A stretch of 64,000 nt of DNA from DUPH01 sp035449085 (GCA_035449085.1 DAOTKE010000001.1:1-64000), one strand, 5' to 3'. Positions 34,744-43,658 are shown, counted from the first letter of the stretch. Numbers and translations: made by a program. Notes: generated by a model from the sequence alone, not told the origin.

Positions 34744-34919
34744 GACGACCCCGGGGGCCGACACTTTTCTGAAATTTTTGTTTTTATGGTTGACTTTTTA
34801 CCCTCACCCGCACAATGTGTACCTAAGAGGATTGGAGTGCTGGTAAATTTCTCCGCTCTGCCTTATGGGGATGGTAGTGACCTGGTCCATGCCAAACCAA
34901 AACAGAAGGACGGATAACA

Positions 34920-37040
34920 ATGAGTGCACGCTGTTTGCCTGTTTGCCTGATCGGAATGACGGTGACCGCTTTCTCGCGCGACCTTGTGTGGCTCGGCACA
35001 GAGACCGACAACAACTGGGATCTCGTCACGGACAACTGGTACGTGAAAGGCGACGAGACGAAAACGCGCGTCCGTTTTGAGTCAGGCGACAACGTCTTCT
35101 TTCTCGAAAACGAATGGGTGAATCCATCCACGCAACTCGTCCGCACCAACACAACGACCTCGTGGACGAAGGAGTTCGACATCGGGGCGATTGTCATCAG
35201 CAACGAGACGTCGACCTTCACTTGGAAATGTAATGTGCTCGGCTATGTTGACTCTATTGTTTTTCAGGCGACGTCCATCGACAAATACGGCAACGGTGAC
35301 TTGGCCACGCCGTTTTGTTTCGAGTGGAACTGTGACTTCAACATGCATGGCGGGCGGTTCATCTCCTCCAACGGATCGACCCATCCCAACGACTACCGTA
35401 ACGACACGGGATCTATGAGAGTGCCGCGCACAGTCAGATTTCTCACGGGGTCAACCTGGGACGTGATCAGCGGCACGGGGTTCGGCGGCGCCGGAAACGG
35501 AGCGCCGATCAACGTGATATTTTCCAACGCAACGGTCAAGGTCTCACAGAATTCACAGTACGTGAATTTGCCGAAGGCGACTTTTTACGACACGGCTTTT
35601 AGCCTCGCCGGCAACACGGCTCCGGGGCGTGCGTTGCTCTTCACCGGTGACATTGTCGTTACCGGCACCAAGCCGACAACCATTCCATCCGGCCGCACAT
35701 TGGTCCTCGGCCGGCGGGACAGGGTGCCCCTCACTGTGCGGGTCGACGACGTCACCGGTGATGACGACATCGACTTCACCGTGGCCGGTATACTCTGCAA
35801 CATGAGCCTCACCGCCAATAACACCACTTACACGGGCTACGGAAACTTCAGGAAGACCGGCCCCGGCACGATGTCGATCACTTACAATAACAACACGTTC
35901 ACCGGCAACGTCGAGATTGCCGAGGGCACGTTGCGGCTCGACAACGTTTCGCCGAGCATCGGGGTCGGATACAACTACCTGTGCGGTGCGCTTGGCGCCG
36001 TGGACGGCTGTGACCGGACGATCAGAGTCAGGAGTGGCGCCAAGCTGTGTAACGGGAACAATGGGGCCGCCTTCGGCCTCCTCAATACGCCGATGAGCAT
36101 CAAAGTCGCGGTCGAAGACGGCAGTGCGCTCATTCTGGGTGAGACGCAGAATAACTTTGGCCATCTGTCACTGGAAGGCGGCGATTTGCTCTATACGAAC
36201 GGTTCCCAAATCACCTGGATCGAGTACGGGTTGATCTCCATCGGTAAGAAGCTGTCCTTCTCGGGGCCAAGGCCCTACGACCTGCAGATCCGCGGCACCC
36301 ACAATGTCATGTACCTCGGCTTCACACTCGAGAGTCAGCTTGACACAGAGCCGATCAGTCCGAGTCAGCCGCACTTCACCAACCTTTGGAGCGTGGTGGA
36401 AATTGAGGTCGCCGACATCACGGGTGATTCCGGCATTGACGCCGCAATCGGCCTGCCGATGCGCGACATGGTCAACATGTGCTACCCAACCTACGGCGAC
36501 TCGCCGAACAGCTATACATACATACCTGCGCCTTGGATCAACAGCTATTACCGCGACGGCATCCGCAAAACCGGCCCCGGCACGCTGCGGCTGAACGGCG
36601 CGAACACCTTCACGCACACGACGGAAGTCGCCGAGGGCACCTTGCTGGTGGACAGCACGGTTGCGCTGTCGAGCGGCGTGATTGTCGATCCCGGCGCTTT
36701 TCTGGGCGGGACGGGCACGGTTTCAGCGGTGACGTTGAAGGACGGCGCCGGCATCGTCTGCACGGCAAACCGCGAACAGGAGCATGTCCTGAAGATGCCG
36801 TCACTGACGGTCGAGGGTGCGGTGACGGTACGCGTGCTCAATCCCGGCGGTACCACAGCCAATGCGTTCAATCAGAACCTGCTACAGATCATCGGACGGC
36901 CCGTGTCCGTCGATTTACGGGATTGGCGTGTCTCGTTCGAGGGATCCGAGGAGACGGCGATGTTTGCCTTCAAGTACGACGCGACGACAGGCATCGTTTC
37001 GTCGCACTACGCGGGCGGCACGGCTATCTTCGTCCAGTGA
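34920..37040 (+). CDS. Secreted autotransporter-passenger-like repeat protein (intact)
   Basis: A 706-residue secreted protein. The ATG follows AGAAGGACGG; the signal peptide is short (SARCLPVCLIGMTVTAFSRD). The body is beta-rich with many Asn, Thr and Gly. Two passenger-associated transport repeats are clear: FRKTGPGTMSITYNNNTFTG with IAEGTLRLDN near residues 315-345, and IRKTGPGTLRLNGANTFTHT with VAEGTLLVDS near 545-580. No beta-barrel or anchor follows. The end, TGIVSSHYAGGTAIFVQ, resembles the tail of the product of 5372-8743 and may be a sorting signal. Function unknown; surface exposure is inferred. It is the only one of the three family members in the window with an unbroken frame. Confidence 0.8.
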   Translation: MSARCLPVCLIGMTVTAFSRDLVWLGTETDNNWDLVTDNWYVKGDETKTRVRFESGDNVFFLENEWVNPSTQLVRTNTTTSWTKEFDIGAIVISNETSTFTWKCNVLGYVDSIVFQATSIDKYGNGDLATPFCFEWNCDFNMHGGRFISSNGSTHPNDYRNDTGSMRVPRTVRFLTGSTWDVISGTGFGGAGNGAPINVIFSNATVKVSQNSQYVNLPKATFYDTAFSLAGNTAPGRALLFTGDIVVTGTKPTTIPSGRTLVLGRRDRVPLTVRVDDVTGDDDIDFTVAGILCNMSLTANNTTYTGYGNFRKTGPGTMSITYNNNTFTGNVEIAEGTLRLDNVSPSIGVGYNYLCGALGAVDGCDRTIRVRSGAKLCNGNNGAAFGLLNTPMSIKVAVEDGSALILGETQNNFGHLSLEGGDLLYTNGSQITWIEYGLISIGKKLSFSGPRPYDLQIRGTHNVMYLGFTLESQLDTEPISPSQPHFTNLWSVVEIEVADITGDSGIDAAIGLPMRDMVNMCYPTYGDSPNSYTYIPAPWINSYYRDGIRKTGPGTLRLNGANTFTHTTEVAEGTLLVDSTVALSSGVIVDPGAFLGGTGTVSAVTLKDGAGIVCTANREQEHVLKMPSLTVEGAVTVRVLNPGGTTANAFNQNLLQIIGRPVSVDLRDWRVSFEGSEETAMFAFKYDATTGIVSSHYAGGTAIFVQ

Positions 37041-37145
37041 GACAGGGATGTGCGAAGTTCATGCGTTTCTGGAGAAAAGGGAGGCAGACGAGTCGGGCAC
37101 GGGCAGCCTGCCCGCAACAACGTGTTGGGGATTGGTTTCATCCCA

Positions 37146-37199
37146 ATCGCTATCGAAATCGGGATCGCTATCGAAATCGGGATCGGGATCGAAATCGAC
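37146..37199. repeat. ATCGNN hexamer tandem repeat (nine units)
   Basis: Units ATCGCT, ATCGAA, ATCGGG, ATCGCT, ATCGAA, ATCGGG, ATCGGG, ATCGAA and ATCGAC follow without interruption. Six related units in inverse orientation lie at 37371-37406. Confidence 0.8.
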
Positions 37200-37269
37200 A
37201 GGGTTCTCGCCGTAGGGCTTCGCTCCCTCCCAAATCCGACAGCCTGTCACGAAGCCATGGATCCTTCGC

Positions 37270-37304
37270 CGAACGACGGCGGCCCGACAGGCCGCCGTCG
37301 TTCG
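37270..37304. terminator. Perfect 15-base hairpin between convergent genes
   Basis: CGAACGACGGCGGCC pairs with GGCCGCCGTCGTTCG around a CGACA loop. It lies between the convergent ends of the passenger-repeat gene and hydA. There is no T-run, so if it ends transcription it does so without the usual signal. Confidence 0.5.
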
Positions 37305-37370
37305 CATAGACCCACGTGACGTGGCGATCGCGGAGGGGGAGACGTCGAATCGCGCGTGTCCCCGTGTTGT

Positions 37371-37406
37371 CCGATCCCGATGGCGATAGCGATTCCGATA
37401 GCGATG
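37371..37406. repeat. Inverted hexamer repeat tract (six GATNNC-type units)
   Basis: CCGATC, CCGATG, GCGATA, GCGATT, CCGATA and GCGATG are, on the other strand, NATCGN units like those at 37146-37199. The two tracts thus form an inverted pair around the 15-base hairpin. Confidence 0.65.
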
Positions 37407-37433
37407 CCCCAACTAACGCACGAACGCGCACAC

Positions 37434-39188
37434 TTACTTCGCGTAGATCTTCTTCGCGTGGTAGTGGTTGTGCAGCAGGTGGTGCGCCTTCTCGCTGAGC
37501 GGTGCGCCCAGGTACTCCGCGTACAGCTTCTGAACCTGCGGGTTCAGGTGCGACATGCGGATCACGCACTTCTCGTCATCCGTGTAGATGCCGGCCGTGC
37601 GGGCCTTGCGCACCTCGTCCGTGGCGCCGGTCGGCTGTCCGCCGCCGCCGACACAACCGCCGCGGCAGGCCATGACTTCGATGAAGTCGTAGCGCGGCTT
37701 GCGGCCGGCCTTGCGGTCTTCGCGGATGGCGTCCAGAACCTGCTCGACGTTGCCCATCTGGTGGGCGACCGCGATCTTGACCGGCGTCCCCTTGATGTCG
37801 ATCGTCGCTTCCTTCACGCCTTCCATGCCGCGGACGGCCTCAAAATTGATCGACGGCGGCTGGGCGTCGCCGGTGATCAGGCAATAAGCGGTACGCAGGG
37901 CGGCTTCCATCACGCCGCCGGTGACGCCGAAGATCGTGCCAGCGCCGGTGTAATCGCCCAAGATCGAGTCGGCCTCTTCCTTCTCCAGCTTGGAGAAATC
38001 GATGCCGGCGCTCTTGAACATACGGGCCAGTTCGCGTGTGGTGAGCACCACGTCGACGTCCTGATGTCCGCTGGCGAACATGTTCTCGCTGCGCGAAATC
38101 TCGTACTTCTTGGCCGTGCACGGCATAATCGAGACCATGAAGATGCGGGCGGGGTCGATGCCCATTTTTTCCGCATAGTAAGTCTTGGCCAGCACACCCA
38201 GCATCTGCTGCGGCGACTTGGCGGTCGAGAAGTTGTCCATGAAATCCTGGGCATACTTCTCCATCCAGTCGGTCCACGCCGGGCAGCACGAGGTGATCAA
38301 CGGCAACTTGCCGCCGCCGGTGAAGCGCTTGATGAACTCGGAGCCTTCCTCCATGATGGTCACGTCGGCACTGTAGTTGGTGTCGAAGACCGCCTTGAAG
38401 CCGAGGCGCCGCAGGCCAGCATAGGTCTCGCCGGTCATCAGCGTGCCGGGCGGCAGGCCGAACGCCTCGCCGATCGCGACGCGCACGGCCGGGGCAATCT
38501 GCACCACGCAGTATTTGCTCTCGTCGCGCAAGGCGTTCCACACTTCACGGGTCTGGTCACGCTCATAGATCGCGCCGACCGGGCAGTGAGCCGAGCACTG
38601 GCCGCACTTGATGCAGGGCGACTCGTTGAGCGTGACATCGGCGGCGGGTGCCATGCGGGTTTTTTCGCCGCGGCCGATGAACTCCAGCGCCCAGACGTTC
38701 TGCATCTCTTGGCAGACGATGGCGCAGCGGCCGCACTTCACGCACTTCTCGGGATTCAGCACGATGGAGGGCGTGGAGGTGTCGACCGGGATATTCGGCA
38801 CTTCGGCCGGGAAGGGATTTTCGCGGATGCCGAAATCCGCCGCGAGTTTCTGCAGCTCGCAGATCCCGCTACGCGGACACTGGAGACAGTCGTTCGGGTG
38901 GTTGGCCAGAATCAGCTCCAGAACCGTACGGCGCACACTCACGATGTCCGAGTCGTGCGTGGTGATCTTCATGCCCGGCGCGACTTCAGTACAACAGGCC
39001 CGGAGCAGTTTGGGAGACCCAGAGTTGCGGACCACACAGATGCCGCACGCCGCCCACGGCTTGAGGTCAGGGTGGTGGCAAAGCGTGGGGATTTTGACAT
39101 GCACCGCCTTGGCGGCATCCAGGATCGTGGTGCCGGCCGGGACCTCGACCGGGATCCCGTTGATTTCAAGTTGAACAAGGTTAGACAT
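37434..39188 (-). CDS. hydA: [FeFe]-hydrogenase catalytic subunit HydA (bifurcating type)
   Basis: A 584-residue protein from the ATG at 39188. N-terminal cluster sites: a [2Fe-2S] domain (CHHPDLKPWAACGICVV), a His/Cys-ligated [4Fe-4S] site (HPNDCLQCPRSGIC) and two ferredoxin-type sites (CVKCGRCAIVC, CIKCGQCSAHCPVGA). The H-cluster motifs are TSCCPAW near 300, MPCTAKKYE near 354 and MACRGGCVGGGGQP near 505; the last has Arg where Pro is common, a variation outside the ligands. It reduces protons or oxidises hydrogen, using electrons passed from HydB. Maturation genes hydE, hydF and hydG are not in the window. Last gene of the operon starting at 42460. Confidence 0.96.
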   Translation of the reverse strand: MSNLVQLEINGIPVEVPAGTTILDAAKAVHVKIPTLCHHPDLKPWAACGICVVRNSGSPKLLRACCTEVAPGMKITTHDSDIVSVRRTVLELILANHPNDCLQCPRSGICELQKLAADFGIRENPFPAEVPNIPVDTSTPSIVLNPEKCVKCGRCAIVCQEMQNVWALEFIGRGEKTRMAPAADVTLNESPCIKCGQCSAHCPVGAIYERDQTREVWNALRDESKYCVVQIAPAVRVAIGEAFGLPPGTLMTGETYAGLRRLGFKAVFDTNYSADVTIMEEGSEFIKRFTGGGKLPLITSCCPAWTDWMEKYAQDFMDNFSTAKSPQQMLGVLAKTYYAEKMGIDPARIFMVSIMPCTAKKYEISRSENMFASGHQDVDVVLTTRELARMFKSAGIDFSKLEKEEADSILGDYTGAGTIFGVTGGVMEAALRTAYCLITGDAQPPSINFEAVRGMEGVKEATIDIKGTPVKIAVAHQMGNVEQVLDAIREDRKAGRKPRYDFIEVMACRGGCVGGGGQPTGATDEVRKARTAGIYTDDEKCVIRMSHLNPQVQKLYAEYLGAPLSEKAHHLLHNHYHAKKIYAK

Positions 39189-39208
39189 AGTGAAAAGCCC
39201 TTTCAGAA

Positions 39209-40996
39209 TTACGCGCGGTTCACGGCGTGGAACTTGCAGACCTCGTAGCACTGGCCGCACTTGATACACTTCTCGCCGTCGATCGTGTGCGGTTGCTTGC
39301 GTTCACCGGCGATGGCATTGACCGGACAGACACGGGCGCAGGCTGTACAGCCGACGCACTTGTTCTTGTCGATTGTGTAACGCAGCAGGTTCTTGCACTT
39401 GCCGGCGCGGCACTTCTTCCCATCGATGTGCTCCTTATACTCGTCCATGAAGTAGCGGAGGCTCGACTGGACGGGGTTGGAGGCGGTCTGTCCGAGGCCG
39501 CACAACGAGGCGCGCGACATCGCCTCACTGATCTCGCGCATGTTCTCGATGTCCTCGTGGGTGCCCTTGCCGTCGCAGATCTTGTCGAGGTAGTTGAGCA
39601 GCTTGCGTCCGCCGATACGGCACGGCGCGCATTTGCCGCAGGACTCGTCGACGGTGAAGTCGAGGTAGAACTTCGCGATGTTCGGGATGCAGTCATCCTC
39701 GTCCATCACGATCAGGCCGCCCGAGCCCATGATCGAGCCGATCTTCGCGAGGTTCTCGTAGTCGATCGGCGTGTCCAGGAACTGCGGCGGGATCATGCCG
39801 CCGGAAGGTCCGCCGGTCTGCGCCGCCTTGAAGGCCTTTCCGCCGCGGATGCCGCCGCCGATGTCGAAAATGATCTCGCGCAGAGTGGTGCCCATGGGGA
39901 CTTCGATCAGGCCGGAATTGTTGATCTTGCCGGTGAGGGCGAAGACCTTGGTGCCCTTCGAGGTCGCGGTGCCGATCTTGCTGAACCAGAGTCCGCCTTT
40001 CAGGATGATGACCGGGATGTTCGCCAGCGTCTCGACGTTGTTGATGACGGTGGGGCGGTCCCAGAGGCCCTTGACCGCGGGGAAGGGCGGGCGGGGACGC
40101 GGCATGCCGCGCATGCCTTCGATCGAGGCGAGCAGCGCCGTCTCTTCACCGCAGACAAAGGCGCCGGCGCCGAGGCGGATCTCGATGTCAAAGGAGAATC
40201 CGCTGCCGAGGATGTCTTCGCCGAGCAGACCGTATTCGCGGGCCTGGGCGATTGCGTTTTCCAGGCGCTGGATCGCGAGCGGGTACTCCGCGCGGATGTA
40301 GATGAAGCCCTTGCTGGCACCGATGGCATAGCCGGCGATGGCCATCGCCTCAAGCACCGAGTGGGGGTCGCCCTCAAGCGTCGAGCGATCCATGTAGGCG
40401 CCGGGATCCCCTTCGTCGGCGTTGCAGACCATGTACTTCTGACCGGCGGGCTGCAGGGCCGCAAACGACCACTTTTTGCCGGTGGGGAAGCCCGCGCCGC
40501 CGCGGCCGCGCAGGCCGGACTTCGAGACTTCGTCGATCACGTCCTGCGGCTTCATGTCAAAAAGCACCTTTTCCAGTGCCTTGTAGCCGTCACGGGCGAT
40601 GTATTCGTCGATCTTGTCGGGGTCGATCACGCCGCAGTTGCGCAGCACGATGCGGAACTGCTTCTGGTAGAAGTCGATGCCCTCGATGCCGACGTTGATC
40701 TTGCTCTGGTTCTTGTCGTAGAGCAGGCGGGAGACCACGCGGCCCTTGATGATGTGCTCTTTGACGATGACTTCAGCGTCCTCGGGTGTAACCTCGACGT
40801 AGAAGGTGTCCTGATGCAGGATTTTGACGATCGGCCCTTTTTCGCAGAAGCCCAGGCAGCCGGTGCGCACGACCTGCACGTCGTTGACCAGACCGTTCTC
40901 TGCGACCGCCTTTTTCAGCGCGTCGAACAGCGCGATGCCGCGGTTGGACTCGCAGGCCGTTCCGCCGCATACCAAGATGTACTGTTTGTAAGCCAT
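39209..40996 (-). CDS. hydB: Bifurcating [FeFe]-hydrogenase subunit HydB (NuoF-like flavoprotein)
   Basis: A 595-residue protein from the ATG at 40996. An N-terminal thioredoxin-like [2Fe-2S] domain (ILVCGGTACESNRG, RTGCLGFCEKGPIV) leads into the FMN/NADH-binding core (SGLRGRGGAGFPTGKKW near 160, VCNADEGDPGAYMDR, GAGAFVCGEETAL), a [4Fe-4S] site (DESCGKCAPCRIGGRKLL near 449) and two C-terminal ferredoxin-type clusters (CVGCTACARVCPVNAI and CIKCGQCYEVCKFHAV). This is the layout of HydB/HndC. It oxidises NADH and, in the bifurcating complex, couples to ferredoxin and hydrogen. Bifurcation is inferred from subunit makeup. Confidence 0.95.
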   Translation of the reverse strand: MAYKQYILVCGGTACESNRGIALFDALKKAVAENGLVNDVQVVRTGCLGFCEKGPIVKILHQDTFYVEVTPEDAEVIVKEHIIKGRVVSRLLYDKNQSKINVGIEGIDFYQKQFRIVLRNCGVIDPDKIDEYIARDGYKALEKVLFDMKPQDVIDEVSKSGLRGRGGAGFPTGKKWSFAALQPAGQKYMVCNADEGDPGAYMDRSTLEGDPHSVLEAMAIAGYAIGASKGFIYIRAEYPLAIQRLENAIAQAREYGLLGEDILGSGFSFDIEIRLGAGAFVCGEETALLASIEGMRGMPRPRPPFPAVKGLWDRPTVINNVETLANIPVIILKGGLWFSKIGTATSKGTKVFALTGKINNSGLIEVPMGTTLREIIFDIGGGIRGGKAFKAAQTGGPSGGMIPPQFLDTPIDYENLAKIGSIMGSGGLIVMDEDDCIPNIAKFYLDFTVDESCGKCAPCRIGGRKLLNYLDKICDGKGTHEDIENMREISEAMSRASLCGLGQTASNPVQSSLRYFMDEYKEHIDGKKCRAGKCKNLLRYTIDKNKCVGCTACARVCPVNAIAGERKQPHTIDGEKCIKCGQCYEVCKFHAVNRA

Positions 40997-41012
40997 GTTG
41001 TGTAATCCCCGC

Positions 41013-41402
41013 TTAGCGAACAATGTCCATTGCCGGCTTGTCGCAGATGTGGTTGTCGATGAGGTGCTTGTTGACGATATGGTCGTTGACGATCTGTTTG
41101 CCGACCTCGGCGTTGACATTGCCGTAGATCACGACGGGCATGTTGGGGACGATCACCTCCACGGTGGGCTCGGAGTGGCACAGACCCATGCAGCCGGTTT
41201 GGCGCACCAGCACATGCGAAATGCCTTTGGCGTCGAGTTCGTCGATGATCGCGTTGAACGTCTCTTTCGCGCCGGCGGCGATGCCGCAGGTGCCCATGCC
41301 GACGATGATCTGCGCGTCCTTGTTGGAGGGGTCGCGCTTTTCGATCGCCTTTTGTTTCTCATCACGCAGCTTGCGTAAATCATCCAGCGTCAGCTTAGCC
41401 AT
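41013..41402 (-). CDS. Thioredoxin-like [2Fe-2S] ferredoxin of the hydrogenase operon (HndB-like)
   Basis: A 129-residue protein with a short coiled N-terminus (LDDLRKLRDEKQKAIEKRD) and a thioredoxin-like [2Fe-2S] fold: Cys ligands in VGMGTCGIAAGAKE and VRQTGCMGLCHSEPTVEV. It resembles HndB of Desulfovibrio and similar small subunits that accompany HydB and HydA. It probably acts as an additional electron carrier in the complex. Spacing to hydB is 16 bases. Confidence 0.88.
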   Translation of the reverse strand: MAKLTLDDLRKLRDEKQKAIEKRDPSNKDAQIIVGMGTCGIAAGAKETFNAIIDELDAKGISHVLVRQTGCMGLCHSEPTVEVIVPNMPVVIYGNVNAEVGKQIVNDHIVNKHLIDNHICDKPAMDIVR

Positions 41403-41419
41403 CGTTCAGTTTCCTTCTT

Positions 41420-41962
41420 TTACGAGTTCAGATTCTCTTCTTGGGAACGCACATAGTCGCGGGCCAGGATCAGGTTGTCGATCTCTTCGAGGTTTCCGAG
41501 CGCCTCAATCAGTTCGCCGCGCGAGACCCTGTACCGGTCATTGGGCGTGGTGCGTGTCAGGATCAAGTCGTAGGCCCCGCCGAAGGTCATCAGCCCAAGC
41601 AGGGTTTCCGGCAGGTCGCCGAAAGGCGGGGTATCCAGATGGCGCGCGTCGAGCGTGAAGGCCACGCGGGTTCCCTTGCCCGGTGTCGACTGGATATCCA
41701 CCGTACCGTTCACTGCGGCGGTTGTCTGCATGAGCAGGGGAATGCCCAATCCCACGCGACGTTTGGCGTGTTTGCCCGGCTCGCTGTAAAAGGGATCCTT
41801 GGCTTTCGCCAGCGTGCGTGCGTCCATACCCTTGCCATTGTCCTGAATGCAGACCCGTATCTCTGCGGGATCCGTCGCTACGTCAACCTCGATCCGTGTC
41901 GCGTCCGCCTCAATCGCATTCTGCACCAGGTCGGCGATGATGTCGCAGACAGACGCGTGCAC
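41420..41962 (-). CDS. Histidine kinase-like ATPase domain protein of the hydrogenase operon
   Basis: A 180-residue soluble protein consisting of a GHKL ATPase domain: N-box IADLVQNAIEADATRIEV, G1 box IQDNGKGMD, and G2-like GLGIPLLMQTTAAVNGTVDI with GKGTRVAFTLDARH. No phospho-accepting His domain or sensor is present. Stand-alone domains of this kind are often encoded in operons for [FeFe]-hydrogenases in anaerobes; they may regulate expression or assembly, but no role is established. Its start is three bases after the hydC stop. Confidence 0.83.
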   Translation of the reverse strand: MHASVCDIIADLVQNAIEADATRIEVDVATDPAEIRVCIQDNGKGMDARTLAKAKDPFYSEPGKHAKRRVGLGIPLLMQTTAAVNGTVDIQSTPGKGTRVAFTLDARHLDTPPFGDLPETLLGLMTFGGAYDLILTRTTPNDRYRVSRGELIEALGNLEEIDNLILARDYVRSQEENLNS

Positions 41963-41965
41963 GGA

Positions 41966-42460
41966 TCAGCCTTCCCTGAATTTCGCGATGATCCCCTGCA
42001 GCGATTCGGTCTTCACCTTGCCGAACACTTCGCCGTTGATCACCATCACCGGCGCCAAACCGCAACATCCGAGGCAGCGGACCGCCTCCACCGAAAACTC
42101 GCCGTCCGGCGTGACGGTGTTGAGGCCAACGCCCAGGATGCCTTCCAGCTCAGCGATGATGTCATCGCCGCCCTTCAGATAGCAGGCGGTGCCCATGCAA
42201 ACCTGGATCTGGTTGCGTCCCGGTTTCTTCAGCTTGAAGAAGTTGTAGAACGTTATGACGCCGTAAATTTTGGCGAGAGGCACGTCGATCAGATCGGCAA
42301 CCTCAAACGCCACTTCTCGGGGGACAAACCCAAAATGCTGCTGCACACGGTGCAGGATCATGATCAGGTTGCCTGGCTTCTCTTTCCATTCGGCAATGAA
42401 AGCTTTCAGTTCTGGGGTCAGCTTCTGAACGCCTTGCGCCGTCGTCGGTGCGGTGCTCAC
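41966..42460 (-). CDS. hydC: Hydrogenase subunit HydC (NuoE-like [2Fe-2S] protein)
   Basis: A 164-residue protein starting at a GTG preceded by GGAGGTG. It has the NuoE helical bundle (LIMILHRVQQHFGFVPREV, IYGVITFYNFFKLKKPGRN) and a thioredoxin-like [2Fe-2S] fold with four Cys in VCMGTACYLKGG and RCLGCCGLAPVMVINGEV. It forms the electron link to HydB in NADH-dependent bifurcating hydrogenases. First gene of the five-gene operon hydC - ATPase - ferredoxin - hydB - hydA. Confidence 0.94.
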   Translation of the reverse strand: MSTAPTTAQGVQKLTPELKAFIAEWKEKPGNLIMILHRVQQHFGFVPREVAFEVADLIDVPLAKIYGVITFYNFFKLKKPGRNQIQVCMGTACYLKGGDDIIAELEGILGVGLNTVTPDGEFSVEAVRCLGCCGLAPVMVINGEVFGKVKTESLQGIIAKFREG

Positions 42461-42480
42461 GGTGTTTCACCTCCGCATTA

Positions 42481-42510
42481 CCCGGGACCTGTACCGCTAC
42501 AGGACACGGG
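42481..42510 (-). other. Hairpin in the leader of the hydrogenase operon
   Basis: CCTGTA-CCGC-TACAGG (42488-42503) is flanked by CCCG and CGGG, giving a ten-pair stem with an internal loop. It lies between promoter and Shine-Dalgarno sequence, so it would be in the untranslated leader. Confidence 0.45.
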
Positions 42511-42535
42511 GGGGTTACTCAAAAAAGATCGCGTG

Positions 42536-42565
42536 AGTATCTCAAAAACGGCCTGAACTTGCCAA
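42536..42565 (-). promoter_or_regulatory. Candidate promoter of the hydrogenase operon
   Basis: On the minus strand TTGGCA (42565-42560) and GATACT (42541-42536) are 18 bases apart. No recognisable Rex or Fnr palindrome was found near it. Confidence 0.5.
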
Positions 42566-42611
42566 GCTGAAATAGAACCTTTTTTATCGAACCAAAAATA
42601 TCGATATGCCG

Positions 42612-43658
42612 TCACGCCATCGGGCAGCTTGTCTCGGCGGCCATGTAGTCACCGGTGGCGGCATAGGCGCGCGCCCGGCAGCCGCCGCATCCGTGGCGGA
42701 AAGCGCACCGACCGCACGCGCCGCGGTAACAGTCGGGCTGCCGCAGATCATTGAAGACCGGCGAGGTCTCGTAGGCGCGGCGGAAATCGAACCCATGCTC
42801 GCGCAGGTCGCCGCTGGGCACGTCGAGGAATCCGCACGGCTGCAGGATGCCGGTGTGGGAGATGAAGACAAAACCGCGGCCGCCCATGCAGCCGGCAGGC
42901 GGCTGTCCGGGCTTGCCCAGCGCGTGCCAGATCCGCACGGCTTGCGGCGCACACGTCTCACGCACGCGGATCGGGCCTTGGCGGTCCATTTCGAAGGCCC
43001 AGCGCAGGACGGCCTCTGCCTCGTCCGCAGGTAACGCGAGATCGCGCAGGCCGGCACCGCGCCCGACCGGCACCAGGAAGAAAAGGTCGAGCGTGCGCGC
43101 GCCGCGCGCGATCGCCTGTTCGCGGATGGCCGGCAGCGCGTCGCGGTTGAGCCGTGAGACGGTGGTGTTCACCTGGAAGGGCATGCCGATCTCTTGCGCG
43201 ATGGACATGGCGCGCGTGACGTTGTCGAACGCGCCGGCTACGCCGCGGAAGGCGTCGTGATCTGCGGCGCAAGCGCCGTCGAGGCTGAAGCTGCATGCCA
43301 TGACGCCGGCCTCTTGCAGGGCCAGCAGTCGGTCGCGGGTGACCAGCGTGCCGCACGGCGCCATGACCGAGCGCAAGCCGCGCGTCGCGGCGGCGCGCAC
43401 GAGGTCGAGGATGTCGGGCCGTGCCATCGGCTCACCGCCGGTCCAGATGATCATCGGCCGGCAGAACGCGGCGAGGGAGTCCAGCACGCGCAGGCATTCG
43501 CCGGTCGTCAGCTCATGGTCATAGGCGCGGTCCTGGGCGCCGGCGCGGCAGTGGCGGCAGGCCAGCGGACAGCGGCGCGTGACTTCCCATGCGATCACGC
43601 GGGGCGTACCGGCGGGCGCTTCAGCGGCGGTGTGTCCATGGGGGGGGCGTGCGTTCAT
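42612..43658 (-). CDS. ahbD: AhbD-like radical SAM/SPASM protein (heme synthase, siroheme route)
   Basis: A 348-residue radical SAM protein. The SAM cluster motif is C30-P-L-A-C34-R-H-C37 (TRRCPLACRHCRAG); IIWTGGEPMARPDILDL and FSLDGACAADHDAFRGV follow. The C-terminal SPASM-like part has CGFLDVPSGDL, YRGACGRCAFRHGCGGCRAR and AATGDYMAAETSC, the ending typical of AhbD and NirJ. AhbD oxidatively decarboxylates iron-coproporphyrin III to heme. The gene directly follows ahbC with an ATGA overlap, which supports the pathway assignment. The alternative is a heme d1 or peptide-maturation enzyme; partners for those are absent. Confidence 0.85.
   Translation of the reverse strand: MNARPPHGHTAAEAPAGTPRVIAWEVTRRCPLACRHCRAGAQDRAYDHELTTGECLRVLDSLAAFCRPMIIWTGGEPMARPDILDLVRAAATRGLRSVMAPCGTLVTRDRLLALQEAGVMACSFSLDGACAADHDAFRGVAGAFDNVTRAMSIAQEIGMPFQVNTTVSRLNRDALPAIREQAIARGARTLDLFFLVPVGRGAGLRDLALPADEAEAVLRWAFEMDRQGPIRVRETCAPQAVRIWHALGKPGQPPAGCMGGRGFVFISHTGILQPCGFLDVPSGDLREHGFDFRRAYETSPVFNDLRQPDCYRGACGRCAFRHGCGGCRARAYAATGDYMAAETSCPMA

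Larger units (their letters stand above)
34081..34919. other. Long spacer without a convincing gene
   Basis: The 839 bases contain a degenerate 7-base repeat tract and a perfect palindrome (listed separately). A 120-codon minus frame (34279-34641) and a 209-codon plus frame overlap each other; neither has recognisable motifs. The minus frame may be a gene remnant. Confidence 0.4.

Noticed and set aside
37146..37406. CRISPR-like array or Ser-Asp repeat coding region
   Set aside because: Units are six bases with no spacers, and frames across the tracts are short and unlike proteins.
37356..39248. 630-codon plus-strand frame opposite hydA
   Set aside because: It mirrors the hydA codons on the other strand; composition is His/Asp/Ala/Val-rich as expected for an antisense shadow in GC-rich DNA, while hydA has all cluster motifs.
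39227..41005. 592-codon plus-strand frame opposite hydB
   Set aside because: Antisense shadow of hydB with no recognisable motifs.
42461..42611. Rex-type redox operator before the hydrogenase operon
   Set aside because: No TTGTGA-N6-TCACAA-like palindrome is present; only a hairpin and a promoter-like pair are seen.
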